Position numbers and translations under genes: made by a program. The notes beneath the pieces were generated by a model. The model was not told the origin of the DNA. It did no database searches and saw only the letters and a program-made list of their open reading frames with translations. Shown piece after piece: positions 16,998-25,610 of a stretch of 64,000 bases of DNA (positions within the stretch are counted from its first letter, which is position 1; the number at the start of each line of letters is the position of its first letter). Source of the DNA: a virus; IMG/VR virus record IMGVR_UViG_3300050016_000168, positions 1 to 64,000 of that record; one strand, written 5' to 3'.

Positions 16998-18046
16998 AGC
17001 CGCTTCTCCTCAGAGACGGTGAACTGCGCCTTGATCAGATCTTCATAATCTGAGCCGTCGTTCATGGCTAAACACACCGTTCTGAAGGGGCAGCGGGGAC
17101 AGCGCATCGGCGACGGATTAGGGTACGCCTTGCGGGGGTTCTGGGCCACCGCCCGCATGTCCTGGAATGTGTCGTAGAGGTTGGTTTCGTAGGCGCGCAT
17201 CTGGGCCAGGTTTCGGTGGGTGACTTCGCGCTTGAAGAACTTCGACCAGCCCTGCTCCCTGAGCATGGAGAGGATCTCGGCGTACTCGGTCTGGTCAGCA
17301 CCCTTGGCCTTGACCGCTTCCAGCATCAGCTCGTAGGTGGTGCCCTGGTCCTTGTCCTTGGAGATCGTGCCGTTCTTCAGGATCTTCGGCTCGATGGGGA
17401 TCCGCTTGATCAAGGTGTCGTAGATCATGCCCTCGGGCAGGTAGCCGCGAATACGCCAAAACAGGAAGTGATAGCCAGTGGTCTGCTCGTCTAGCTCGAG
17501 GCCGCGGCCCTCAGTCCACTGGTGGGTGCTGTTCTTGTAGTCCTGGATGAACTCGCCGTTCTTTCCCTGTACGACCACCAGCCGGTCCATACGTCCACTC
17601 AGTTGGGGCCTCCCCTTGAGCGCTGAGCGTCCGCTGGCGGTACGGATGGGTACGAAGAGTCGCTCCTCGAGTGAGGTCGTGGTTAGGTTCATGCCCGTTT
17701 GGCGGTCGAAGAGCGCGTAGTTGTGGAGCATCGCCTTGCCCGTGGTCACCAGCTCCTGGAACTCGGGCTCCATCACCTCCCACATGCCACCGTAGCCTTT
17801 CCTAAGGTCGGGGATGGAGGCGTCGGCGGCCTCGAAGAAGGCGGTGACCGCCTGCTCGACGTCGCCAGTGGCGGCCAGGGTCTGCAGGCCGATGTGCATC
17901 TTATCTCCAAACCAGAGGTAGTCCTGCGGAGCCTTGGGTACCAACCCACGGATCTCAGACAGATACCACGCCCGCCGGCACTCCTTGAACTTCGAGACCT
18001 CAGTCACACGTACGACCTCAAGCCTCTTTGGAATTGTCACGCTCAT
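16994..18046 (-). CDS. Cas4/RecB-like PD-(D/E)XK nuclease with Fe-S cysteines
   Basis: 350 residues. It has an early cysteine in 'SKFKECRRAWYLSEIRG', a nuclease core with 'GRMDRLVVVQ...FIQDYKNS' (D...DYK) followed by 'QTTGYHFL', and a C-terminal 'CPRCPFRTVC'. One N-terminal plus three C-terminal cysteines is the 4Fe-4S arrangement of Cas4/AddB-type exonucleases. In phages these resect DNA ends for recombination. Its start overlaps the RuvC-like gene stop. Confidence 0.8.
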   Translation of the reverse strand: MSVTIPKRLEVVRVTEVSKFKECRRAWYLSEIRGLVPKAPQDYLWFGDKMHIGLQTLAATGDVEQAVTAFFEAADASIPDLRKGYGGMWEVMEPEFQELVTTGKAMLHNYALFDRQTGMNLTTTSLEERLFVPIRTASGRSALKGRPQLSGRMDRLVVVQGKNGEFIQDYKNSTHQWTEGRGLELDEQTTGYHFLFWRIRGYLPEGMIYDTLIKRIPIEPKILKNGTISKDKDQGTTYELMLEAVKAKGADQTEYAEILSMLREQGWSKFFKREVTHRNLAQMRAYETNLYDTFQDMRAVAQNPRKAYPNPSPMRCPRCPFRTVCLAMNDGSDYEDLIKAQFTVSEEKRL

Positions 18047-18447
18047 ACGAATGTCCTCCTATTTGGTCGATCAAATTTGTCGATTGCCCAGAGAGCAATA
18101 CGCCATGCATCTCGCTCGTGCTGAGTCTTCAAGACGCCGCGCCCGGGCAGCGGGTGCTTCTTGAATCGCTGCTTCCAGTCGGTCGGCCGGATGATCTTGA
18201 CGCGCTCGGCGTACCAGTTTTGCAGCTGCGAGACAGCGGCCGAGTACATCTCCTGCTGGAAGGGGTTGTTGGCAATGGCCGGCCGCTCGATGATCACGAG
18301 GTCTGGGCTGTAGAGGTCGACCCCCTTGAGCCCGTCCTCGAGTACGAACGAGCCGTGTGCCCTCAGACCGGGCTCGCCAGTGTCGTTGGACGCGTTGACG
18401 TAGACATATCCAGTGGTGTCGCCGAGATCGATGGCAAGAATGTTCAT
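18043..18447 (-). CDS. RuvC-like Holliday junction resolvase
   Basis: 134 residues from ATG 18447, which overlaps the ThyX stop (ATGA); an in-frame GTG three codons upstream is possible. RNase H-fold acidic residues are visible: 'ILAIDLGDTTGY' (D), 'LVIIERPA' (E) and a C-terminal 'HERDAWRIALWA' (H-x2-D-A). It probably resolves branched replication or recombination intermediates. Confidence 0.75.
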   Translation of the reverse strand: MNILAIDLGDTTGYVYVNASNDTGEPGLRAHGSFVLEDGLKGVDLYSPDLVIIERPAIANNPFQQEMYSAAVSQLQNWYAERVKIIRPTDWKQRFKKHPLPGRGVLKTQHERDAWRIALWAIDKFDRPNRRTFV

Positions 18448-18995
18448 CCGATACACCCCAGCAGCTTGAAGGGCAGGCCATCCTTGTCCAGATCGAAGGT
18501 CTCGGCCGCTGCTTTCTGGACGTCCTCGAGCATCTCAATCACCTGCACGATGGGCCCTCGAATCTCCTCAAGGATGGGTGGGATCCGGAAGCCGATGTCG
18601 GTCAGTCGAACGTAGCGCAGCGACTCCTGAGAGATGGCCACGCCAGCGCGGTGACGCACCAACTCATGGGTGAAAACGCGGGAGACGTCCTCGAAGATGA
18701 AGGTGTAGTTGGCATGCTCGAGCACCGAACCGTGCTTGGTCTTGAGGATGTTGAGGAGGTACTCCCCTGAGTCCTCTCGCACCTTGGTGACGTTGGGGTT
18801 CAGGCCCACGTCCCAGCTGCGATAGCAGAGGCGTCCAGCCGCTTCGGACAGAACCTCCCCGTCCCGCAGTGAGGAGGTCTGGTTGATCCTGGACACCCAG
18901 GCCTCGCCGCCCACAGAGCGGACGTAGTTCATCAGCGCATCGATGTGGATCGCCGGCGAAGCGATCAGATGCACCTTCGGGGTTGTCTCTCGCAT
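18444..18995 (-). CDS. thyX: Flavin-dependent thymidylate synthase, C-terminally truncated
   Basis: 183 residues. Family hallmarks are 'HGSVLEHANYTFIFEDVSR' and the ThyX motif 'RHRAGVAISQESLRY', with one extra residue compared with RHR-x7-S-x-R-Y. ThyX proteins usually have about 220-250 residues with a C-terminal helix region that completes the dUMP/FAD site. Here the frame stops soon after 'DKDGLPFK', where related proteins continue for roughly 60-70 residues. It may be inactive, act with a partner, or reflect a sequence error. Confidence 0.8.
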   Translation of the reverse strand: MRETTPKVHLIASPAIHIDALMNYVRSVGGEAWVSRINQTSSLRDGEVLSEAAGRLCYRSWDVGLNPNVTKVREDSGEYLLNILKTKHGSVLEHANYTFIFEDVSRVFTHELVRHRAGVAISQESLRYVRLTDIGFRIPPILEEIRGPIVQVIEMLEDVQKAAAETFDLDKDGLPFKLLGCIG

Positions 18996-20698
18996 TACTG
19001 TCCTCCTCTAAGATGCCGAAGCATCGCTGCCAGATCGTCGTTAGAAACCTTGCTTATGCCGACGAACTTTCCGCCCAGGTTGTCCTCGACCAACTGGTCG
19101 ACGGTGCCAACCGCCTTGATGGTGATCACCACCGGACGGTGGTCGAGGCCCATCCGCTTGACCCGTTTCATCGACTGCACGTAGTCGTCAGCGAACCAGG
19201 TCTTGTCGTGATAGATGACGGTGCGCGTCACCTGTAGGTTGTGGCCCATCTTGCCGACGGGCATGGCCAGGATGAGGATATCGAGCAGGCCAGCCTTGTA
19301 GTTCTCGAAGGTCAGTTCGTTGTAGCGATCCTCCATCTTGCTGGTCGCGCCGTGGATCCACGCGATCTTCAGGCCCGACTTCCACAGCCGGCCGAAGAGC
19401 GCCTCGGCACCCGGCAGCCACTGCGTCCAGATCAGCGCCGGGAATTCGATGCTGCGGGTCTCAACCATCTCTTCGATGACGTCGGCCTTGATCGACTCGT
19501 CAGGGCCCGCGATGTTGATCATGTTGGACGTGATCTGTTGCAACCGGATCAGCTGCGAGAGCACGATCGGAGCCTTGATCTCCTTGCCTGACTCGAGCGT
19601 GGTGATGAAGTCCGCCTCCATCTCGTTGTAGGCCTTGGCCTGCTTCGGCCGAAGCTCCACCTCGACCAGCTGCGGGATCTCCTCGGGAAGCTGATCGAGC
19701 ACATCCTTCTGGTTGCGGACGAACATGACGTCCCGCAGGTCACCAACGATGTCGATGTTCTGACGGGTGCCGGTGACCTTGGTTCCCCAGACGTCCTGCT
19801 CCACGTAACAGACTCGGTTGGTGAGCCTCCAGTAGGAGCTGAAGCCTTTGGGGTCCTGAAGGTGGAGCTGGGCCCAGAGGTCGTCGGCGTACTTGGTGAC
19901 CGGGTAGCCGGACAGCTCCCACCAGCGCTTCGCTTTCTTCGGGAAGGACTTGCGCAGCGCGAGCATGCCCTTGAAGCGATGGCTGTCGCGGTTCTTTACC
20001 AGCACCGACTCGTCGAGAATGACGAGGTCCCAGTCGACAGCCAGATAGGCTTCGAGACGAGAACCGTAGCTGATCACCTTCCCCTTCTTGTCGACCTCGA
20101 CCTTGTCGACTACCGTGTCGTAGTTGGTGAGGTTCCAGCCGGCGAATGGCACCTGGCCGTGCCGACGCTCGAACCAGACCTCTCCGAAGAACTTCATCGC
20201 CTCGTTCTCCCACGACCGCAGCAGGGATTTGGGAGCCACGATGAGCACCTTCGCGAGTTGTAAGTCGAAGAGCAGACGAGCTGCGGTGAGAGCAACCACT
20301 GTCTTTCCAAGTCCAGGAGAAAGAGCTACCAGCCCAGTCGCTTTGGGGCCATCGACCAGCCAGCCAACAGCTTCCTTCTGGAAGTCATAGAGGGTGGTCT
20401 CGAGTACCTCTTTGATGTACGTGTTCCAAACGGAAGGCTCCTTGAAACTGGAGTCAAACGTAATGGCATCGTCAGCCGCTTTCGTAACTTGCAGGTCTGG
20501 GAACAGCTCGATCGCAGTTAGGGCATAGATGATGTAGCCAGGGAGCACGAAGAGCCCGCGCTTCTCGTTCCACGACCCGGCGGCCAGATCCTGAACCGCC
20601 TCCCGGTTGTAGCGCACGTTGGAGAGCAGGAAGTTTTCGCCGTCGTAGTCGAGTTGCTCTTGCGACAGCCGACTCGCGGTGGTGACAACGTAGCTCAC
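18995..20698 (-). CDS. SNF2-type superfamily 2 helicase/translocase
   Basis: 567 residues from a GTG start (GTGA overlap). After about 100 residues come motif I 'LSPGLGKTVVAL', motif Ia 'VLIVAPKSLLRSW', a Walker B variant 'LVILDES', motif III 'WWELSGYPV', and in the C-terminal lobe 'WIHGATS' and motif VI 'QSMKRVKRMG'. This order fits SNF2-family ATPases used by phages in DNA replication or repair. The R-x2-R arginine finger is recognisable as 'KRVKR'. Confidence 0.85.
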   Translation of the reverse strand: MSYVVTTASRLSQEQLDYDGENFLLSNVRYNREAVQDLAAGSWNEKRGLFVLPGYIIYALTAIELFPDLQVTKAADDAITFDSSFKEPSVWNTYIKEVLETTLYDFQKEAVGWLVDGPKATGLVALSPGLGKTVVALTAARLLFDLQLAKVLIVAPKSLLRSWENEAMKFFGEVWFERRHGQVPFAGWNLTNYDTVVDKVEVDKKGKVISYGSRLEAYLAVDWDLVILDESVLVKNRDSHRFKGMLALRKSFPKKAKRWWELSGYPVTKYADDLWAQLHLQDPKGFSSYWRLTNRVCYVEQDVWGTKVTGTRQNIDIVGDLRDVMFVRNQKDVLDQLPEEIPQLVEVELRPKQAKAYNEMEADFITTLESGKEIKAPIVLSQLIRLQQITSNMINIAGPDESIKADVIEEMVETRSIEFPALIWTQWLPGAEALFGRLWKSGLKIAWIHGATSKMEDRYNELTFENYKAGLLDILILAMPVGKMGHNLQVTRTVIYHDKTWFADDYVQSMKRVKRMGLDHRPVVITIKAVGTVDQLVEDNLGGKFVGISKVSNDDLAAMLRHLRGGQ

Positions 20699-20943
20699 AG
20701 CGTCCCCGTCGCCTGCAGGTCAGGGTTCTGTTTGAAGGACCCCGACCGCCATTGCTTGTAGTAGCAGTGATAGCAAAACCCTCGAGCCCAATGCAGCTTG
20801 TCTGGATGACAGGTTGCATATCTCACTACCGTAGACCCGGGGAGCGGCAGGGATGGTGACGGCTCGAGCATTCGACGGAGCGCCATGTCTTTGCTCCGGA
20901 AGGGGCTCGAGTCGTCGTGCCACATCGGTCCAATCCTGTTCAC
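20695..20943 (-). CDS. 82-residue zinc-binding protein
   Basis: GTG 20943 overlaps the upstream gene stop (GTGA) and its stop overlaps the helicase GTG. The C-terminal half has 'CHPDKLHWARGFCYHCYYKQW', a C-x-H ... C-x2-C cluster found in many small phage proteins. Probably nucleic-acid or protein binding. Confidence 0.6.
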   Translation of the reverse strand: MNRIGPMWHDDSSPFRSKDMALRRMLEPSPSLPLPGSTVVRYATCHPDKLHWARGFCYHCYYKQWRSGSFKQNPDLQATGTL

Positions 20944-21182
20944 GCGGCGGCCACCTTCTTCAATGCCTGGCGGCTTGCCGCCTTGGCTTTGACGCACTTC
21001 CGGCAGCGACAGGCGTAGTTCTCATAGCCGTTGAGGCCGTGCGGGATCTTGGTGGTGCTGGTCTTGAGCTTGCTGCGCAGCTCCCGCATGTACTCGCGGG
21101 CGTACTTGCGGCATCTATCGCAGCGGCACTTCAGGGTGTAATACCTCGTTGACGTTCCGTGCTTTGCGAGACGGCGCTTCAT
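20940..21182 (-). CDS. Duplicated HGT/CRC zinc-knuckle protein
   Basis: 80 residues built of two copies of a short unit: 'HGTSTRYYTLKCRCDRC' and 'HGLNGYENYACRCRKC', each followed by a basic helix. This H-G-...-C-R-C-x2-C unit is widespread in actinophages as a single copy. High positive charge suggests DNA or RNA binding. Confidence 0.65.
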   Translation of the reverse strand: MKRRLAKHGTSTRYYTLKCRCDRCRKYAREYMRELRSKLKTSTTKIPHGLNGYENYACRCRKCVKAKAASRQALKKVAAA

Positions 21183-21409
21183 GATGCCTCCTTGGTTTTA
21201 CCGATGAGCAATCCGATGACGTAAAGAACTGCGAGTATCCCCATTACGACGTATGCGACGACCGCCCAGAAAGTGGGGAAGTAAGCAGCCGGAGCACCGA
21301 TGACGAAGAGCAAGGCGATGACGCCCAAGCATCCACCACAGCCGCCCCAGTTCTCCGTCTTGATGAAGGTCTTCGAGCCGTCCGGGTTGGTGATGGTTGT
21401 CGTTTTCAT
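21179..21409 (-). CDS. 76-residue membrane protein
   Basis: A polar N-terminus ('MKTTTITNPDGSKTFIK'), a Gly/Cys stretch 'GGCGGCLG', then two hydrophobic helices (about 27-45 and 48-68) and a charged tail. Located between the UvrD-like and SNF2-like genes with 4-bp overlaps. Role unknown. Confidence 0.6.
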   Translation of the reverse strand: MKTTTITNPDGSKTFIKTENWGGCGGCLGVIALLFVIGAPAAYFPTFWAVVAYVVMGILAVLYVIGLLIGKTKEAS

Positions 21410-21585
21410 GAGACGTAGTGCTCTGCTGCTTGCTCTGGCGTCTCGCCTGGATACAGTTCACGCCAGGCACGGAGTTCGTCAATCAGGGTACGAATCGTGG
21501 CAACTAGAGCCAGTGAATCGTTGGAGAGTGGCTGGATGGCAATGGCTTCATTCAAATCAGCTGCTAGCTGATCGATGTTGAGCAT
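21406..21585 (-). CDS. 59-residue helical protein
   Basis: The ATG at 21585 overlaps the UvrD-like stop (TAATG) and its stop overlaps the membrane-protein ATG (ATGA). The sequence 'MLNIDQLAADLNEA' through 'LIDELRAWRELYPGETPEQ' is acidic and helical. Good coding character; function unknown. Confidence 0.6.
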   Translation of the reverse strand: MLNIDQLAADLNEAIAIQPLSNDSLALVATIRTLIDELRAWRELYPGETPEQAAEHYVS

Positions 21586-23072
21586 TAGTTGTGGATCCAG
21601 TTGAGCCCACCGGGTTCGAGCGACAGCTTGGCGCGAGTCACAGTGACGTAGGCCAGCCGTATTTCTTCAGTGGGAAGCTTGAAGTTGGGATCGTCGGGAT
21701 CCCGCGCGAAATCATCGGCGACACGTACCGTCTCCCACTCGCGGCCCTTGGACTTGTGCGCGGTACTCACGATGACGTCAGCCGTTGTCTCTTCGACGAG
21801 GCTGTCGACGATGTTGATCACCTTCTCGGCACCGTAGGTGTCGATCAGGTTGACGAAGACTCTGAGGTCGGAGCCTGCGCGCTCGTTCTGGACGAACTCC
21901 TGGACCTCATGCCAGGTGCGGAAAAGCATCAGCTCGCGGTGACTGGTCGGCTGGTTGTTTTGCAGCTGCTGAGCAGCTCGCGCCATTGACACCAGCTCCC
22001 GTCCGCCTCCGACCATGGCAACCCGTAAATTGCCAGACTGAGCGAGGATGACCTCGGACAGGGCGCCGGCGTTGGTGCGACAGAGAATGGCTCGTGGAAA
22101 TGCCAGCTCGTCGACGACGGTCGACGCGACCTTCGGGTTGCCGGTGATCCTAAACTCTCCCAGCTTGGCCAGCCAGAGGTTCGCCTCATCGGCGATCATC
22201 TGACCGAAGCGGAAGGACATGGAGAGTGGGAGCCGCTTACCTTCGAAGTCATCCATGGCATCGACAGCGCCCCGCCAGGCGTAGATCTGCTGCGCCGGAT
22301 CGCCGACCAGGATTTTCTGCGCGTTGAGCTGTTGCTTGATGATGGCGGCGATCACCGGGTTGGCGTCCTGTGCCTCGTCGAGAAGGATGAAGTCGGCCGG
22401 AAACTGCACCCCGGAGAGGTGCCACATCTTCAGGTAGTGGTCGTGCTCGAAGCGCATCCGGCCACCGTCGACCAGGTTGACGTCGTCCCAGATCTTGCGA
22501 GCGTAGGGAAGCACCCTCTCGGCCACCGCCTTGTTCTGCCGACGTGAGAGCTTGGCTTCACGGGGAACATGCTGCTCGGAGATGGTGTAGTCCGCCGAGT
22601 AGCAAAAGTCTCTGACAGTGTCGCTGGCGATGGTGGCTAGGTGCTTGGGCTCGAGCGAGGCGCGCGTGAACTTCTCACCCTTCTCCTCGTCCTCGTCCAA
22701 CAGGATGCCGGTCATGCCAAGGATCTCAGCCACCCGCCATGACGGGACGCGTGAGTCGGTCAGCCTGGCCTGGTACTTGAAGCCGACGGCGCGGAAGGCC
22801 AGCGAGTGAGCGGTCGAGCAGTTCACGTTGGACGGGAAGGTGCCCTTGGCATCACCGGCAATGGCCTTGTTGTAGGCGATGTAGTAGCCGCGGCGGGGAG
22901 ACAGCGCGTGTCCGATCATGCGCTGGGTGCTGGTCTTACCACTGCCGGCACCGGCGACGACAACCAAGTCCTTACCTGTGCGCGCAGCGCCTATGATGGC
23001 AGCCTGCTCATCAGTGGGACGGATGTCTTGAGGTACAGCGACGGCTTGAAACTTAACTGGGATTTTTGTCAT
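21585..23072 (-). CDS. UvrD/FBH1-like superfamily 1 helicase
   Basis: 495 residues. The motifs are in order: Q motif 'PTDEQAAII', Walker A 'AGAGSGKTST', 'NCSTAHSLAFRA' (Ia/Ib), Walker B 'ILLDEAQD', motif III 'VGDPAQQIYAWRGA', motif IV 'LSMSFRFG', motif V 'VSTAHKSKGREWETV' and motif VI 'AYVTVTRAK'. It is shorter than cellular UvrD and close to the compact FBH1-like phage form. It is the first gene of the leftward replication operon, behind the 23092-23121 promoter. Confidence 0.88.
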   Translation of the reverse strand: MTKIPVKFQAVAVPQDIRPTDEQAAIIGAARTGKDLVVVAGAGSGKTSTQRMIGHALSPRRGYYIAYNKAIAGDAKGTFPSNVNCSTAHSLAFRAVGFKYQARLTDSRVPSWRVAEILGMTGILLDEDEEKGEKFTRASLEPKHLATIASDTVRDFCYSADYTISEQHVPREAKLSRRQNKAVAERVLPYARKIWDDVNLVDGGRMRFEHDHYLKMWHLSGVQFPADFILLDEAQDANPVIAAIIKQQLNAQKILVGDPAQQIYAWRGAVDAMDDFEGKRLPLSMSFRFGQMIADEANLWLAKLGEFRITGNPKVASTVVDELAFPRAILCRTNAGALSEVILAQSGNLRVAMVGGGRELVSMARAAQQLQNNQPTSHRELMLFRTWHEVQEFVQNERAGSDLRVFVNLIDTYGAEKVINIVDSLVEETTADVIVSTAHKSKGREWETVRVADDFARDPDDPNFKLPTEEIRLAYVTVTRAKLSLEPGGLNWIHN

Positions 23073-23091
23073 TCATGTCCTCCTGGGCATA

Positions 23092-23121
23092 ATAATAACT
23101 TCTGGTGTAGTTTGATGTCAA
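23092..23121 (-). promoter_or_regulatory. Leftward sigma70-type promoter of the replication operon
   Basis: On the minus strand TTGACA (23116-23121), an 18-base spacer and TATTAT (23092-23097) form a near-consensus promoter ending about 20 bases before the UvrD-like ATG region. The spacer contains ACTACACC (23104-23111 on the plus strand as GGTGTAGT), the motif shared with other leftward promoters. Confidence 0.75.
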
Positions 23122-23143
23122 GCCCCAATATTTACCTTATACT
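23112..23143 (+). promoter_or_regulatory. Possible weak divergent promoter for primase-helicase
   Basis: TTGATG (23112-23117) and TATACT (23138-23143) lie upstream of the ATG at 23167, but spacing is 20 bases, longer than optimal. It overlaps the leftward promoter, so one bound regulator could control both. No good ribosome site precedes 23167. Confidence 0.35.
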
Positions 23144-23166
23144 CGCTCAGCCTTGAGTCGCATGGC

Positions 23167-25002
23167 ATGAGTAGAATCCGGCTCTCCAAAGGGCCGCTCG
23201 TCACCTTAGAACAACTCCTTGCGCAACCTGACGTCAATCAGGTATCGGAACATGAGTGGTACGTCACCTGCCCATCACACAGCGGTGGCCACGAAGACAC
23301 CCCGTCACTCCACGTCACCCGACAGCCTGACGGCCATCCTGTCTTCCACTGCTTCTCTGGTTGCACTTACGCCCAGATCGTCGAGGCTTTTCAGGGTTTC
23401 CAGCCGGTTGAGAAGGCGGTTGCCTCCAACGGACACAAGAACGGCACCGGCTCCGGCCCGGTGACGGCGACGATCGGGATGACCCCCATCGAATGGCTGG
23501 CCTCGTACACCTCCCTGAGCCAGGATTTTCTGGCTACCCAGTCGATCGACTTCAGCCACCGCGGCAAGATTGGCTTCGTCTTCCCTCACTCGCGAGCGGT
23601 GAAGTGGCGTGAGGTGAAGGGCACCGTCAAGGGGACCTGGGAGGTTCATGAAGACAATCCACCGCCGTTGTGGCCGGAGCTACCCCCCACGCTGCCTGAG
23701 GTGATCTTCCTGACCGCCGGAGAGACCGATTGTCTGTGCTTACGAGCGACCGGCGTCGAGGCCTTCGCCCTGACCAAGGGAGAGATGGGCCTCCCACCGG
23801 CGCATCTCTTTAGGGACATGGCAAGGCGTGGGGCGTTGGAGGTCGTCTATACCGCCGACGTCGACGACACTGGTCACCAGTCAGCTGGTCGGCTCGCTCA
23901 CCTCGTCGACGAGGCTGGCCTCGAATGCTCACTGCTCGACCTGACCGTCCACCTAGACGCTGCGCTGGGCGAGAAGGACGTGCGCGCGTTGACCCGGCGC
24001 GTCGGGGTTGCTCGCTTACAGGAGCTGCTCGAGGAGGAATATCTACGGCCGCCAGAACTGCCGGTCTCGCTGGCCGAGTTCATCTTGACCGCACCGCCGG
24101 AGATCCCGTGGGTGATGACACCGCTGGTCGTGCTCGGTGCCACCACACTTTTCTCGGGTCATGCCAAGAGCGGAAAAACGACCTTCATCATCAAAGTCAT
24201 GCTCGCCATGCGCGATGGCGGCGACGTGCTGGGTATGCCGGTGCATCAGAGCCGAGTGCTGGTTTGGACAGAGAACTCGGCCATGGTCTGGCGAGCCAAG
24301 GTCCACAACGTGAAGCCTGAGCAGATCGAGCACATCTTTCCGATCCCACGCACCGACCCCCGCTTCATCGGCAAGACTTTCGACGAGAACGTGCGCACTG
24401 TGTTCGAGATCGCGGCCAAGCTCGAGGCCGGGGTGATCGTGCTCGACACGCTGACCGGACTGGCCGCTATCGAAGAGGAGAACGAGGCCTCCCAGGTCTC
24501 AGCTGCGCTGATCCCCGTGAGCAAGATGGCGCAGCGCTATGGCATCGCCTGCATCATGGTCCACCACCTCGGCCGCTCCGGCAATGAGCGTGGATCCACC
24601 GTCTTCCTCAGTGAGCCCGACATCCTGGTCCGCCTCGACGGTGAGTACGCGGAGGAACGGACGCTGCGGGTGAAGAACAATATGTTGATCAACCCGCCCG
24701 AGGACATCGTCTTCAAAATGGACGAGACGGGGAGCTACACGGCCGGCGTCGCCGGCGTGTCTGATGACAACGCGCTTGCCATCCTCGACGTGCTGCCGCT
24801 GACCCAGAAGGATGCCATCTCGCTGCAGGACATCGCCATCGCCACGCGTCAGCCGTGGGACAAGGCCACACGCGACTCACTGGCTCTGCTGGTTGCGAGC
24901 CTGGAGAAGGCGGGGAAGCTCAGGCGCATCTCTCAGGGAGTTGGTATGGCGGCCCTGCACTACAGAGTGAGCAAGTTCAGTACGAGGTCCCGTCGGAGCT
25001 AA
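23167..25002 (+). CDS. Bifunctional primase-helicase (zinc, Toprim and RepA-like helicase)
   Basis: 611 residues. The N-terminal zinc-binding part has 'VTCPSHSG' and 'HCFSGCTYAQIVEAF', as in CHC2-type primases. A Toprim domain follows: 'VIFLTAGETDCLCL' (E) and 'VVYTADVDDTG' (D-x-D). From about 315 there is a RecA-fold helicase: Walker A 'GHAKSGKTTF', Walker B 'GVIVLDTLTG' and 'CIMVHHLGRSG'. The C-terminus looks like a winged helix. It is the only rightward gene between two leftward blocks and overlaps the next, convergent gene by 4 bases. Confidence 0.88.
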   Translation: MSRIRLSKGPLVTLEQLLAQPDVNQVSEHEWYVTCPSHSGGHEDTPSLHVTRQPDGHPVFHCFSGCTYAQIVEAFQGFQPVEKAVASNGHKNGTGSGPVTATIGMTPIEWLASYTSLSQDFLATQSIDFSHRGKIGFVFPHSRAVKWREVKGTVKGTWEVHEDNPPPLWPELPPTLPEVIFLTAGETDCLCLRATGVEAFALTKGEMGLPPAHLFRDMARRGALEVVYTADVDDTGHQSAGRLAHLVDEAGLECSLLDLTVHLDAALGEKDVRALTRRVGVARLQELLEEEYLRPPELPVSLAEFILTAPPEIPWVMTPLVVLGATTLFSGHAKSGKTTFIIKVMLAMRDGGDVLGMPVHQSRVLVWTENSAMVWRAKVHNVKPEQIEHIFPIPRTDPRFIGKTFDENVRTVFEIAAKLEAGVIVLDTLTGLAAIEEENEASQVSAALIPVSKMAQRYGIACIMVHHLGRSGNERGSTVFLSEPDILVRLDGEYAEERTLRVKNNMLINPPEDIVFKMDETGSYTAGVAGVSDDNALAILDVLPLTQKDAISLQDIAIATRQPWDKATRDSLALLVASLEKAGKLRRISQGVGMAALHYRVSKFSTRSRRS

Positions 25003-25190
25003 GCGAGTTTTCTCCGCGCGACCGCCTGTTCATGGGCTTTGCGTCCGGCATTCATCCGCCCCCGCTGCGCTGAGCTGGCGTCGTAGTGAAAGATGTTGGG
25101 TGGCTTGCGGCTCTCGTCCCTGACGATGCGGCTGGCAACGCCGCTGATGGTGGAGTCGTCAGGAGCTTCCCAATGATCTGCCTGCCTCAT
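24999..25190 (-). CDS. 63-residue basic protein
   Basis: The ATG at 25190 overlaps the upstream gene stop (ATGA). Arg/Lys-rich ('GRMNAGRKAHEQAVARRKLA' at the C-terminus) with 'NIFHYDASSAQRGRM'. It is the last gene of the leftward operon and meets the primase gene tail-to-tail with 4 bases shared. Possibly nucleic-acid binding. Confidence 0.55.
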   Translation of the reverse strand: MRQADHWEAPDDSTISGVASRIVRDESRKPPNIFHYDASSAQRGRMNAGRKAHEQAVARRKLA

Positions 25191-25597
25191 ACCACGATTC
25201 TCACCAACTTCACGATGATGGTGAAGAACCCGCCGGCGACGGCAAGGCTGAGTCCGGCGGTGAGGAGGACGATGATCCCGACGGCATTGACCGCACCAGC
25301 TTGAGGCGGTTGCTCATTTGTCTTCCGCGCTCTCTGATGTCGTACGCGAGCAGGAGGTCGGCTGTGCTCTGGTCGGGGTTTGGACCGAGCTGGAGTGGAA
25401 GGTGTGGGCGGCTTGCTCGCATCCGTCGGAGCTGGCGCCGCTTGACGTCGCGCTCGAGACTCATCGCGTTCGATCTCCGCCTCCAGCCTGGCGCTGGTCT
25501 TGGCGAGGTGTTCCTGACGCATGACCTCGACCACAATCTCCTCGAAGTCGTCGTGCGCATGCTTTTGCCCAGGAACCGGGATCGCTGGCCGAGCCAT
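25187..25597 (-). CDS. Membrane-anchored protein with Pro/Arg-rich linker
   Basis: 136 residues: an N-terminal helical acidic/basic region ('DDFEEIVVEVMRQEHLAK'), a long Pro/Ala/Arg-rich middle, and one strong C-terminal hydrophobic helix ('VGIIVLLTAGLSLAVAGGFF'). It would place the basic linker in the cytoplasm. It lies just downstream of the lysin and a zinc-ribbon gene, so a lysis-timing role is possible but unproven. Confidence 0.6.
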   Translation of the reverse strand: MARPAIPVPGQKHAHDDFEEIVVEVMRQEHLAKTSARLEAEIERDESRARRQAAPAPTDASKPPTPSTPARSKPRPEHSRPPARVRHQRARKTNEQPPQAGAVNAVGIIVLLTAGLSLAVAGGFFTIIVKLVRIVV

Positions 25598-25610
25598 CTC
25601 GAGACACAGC

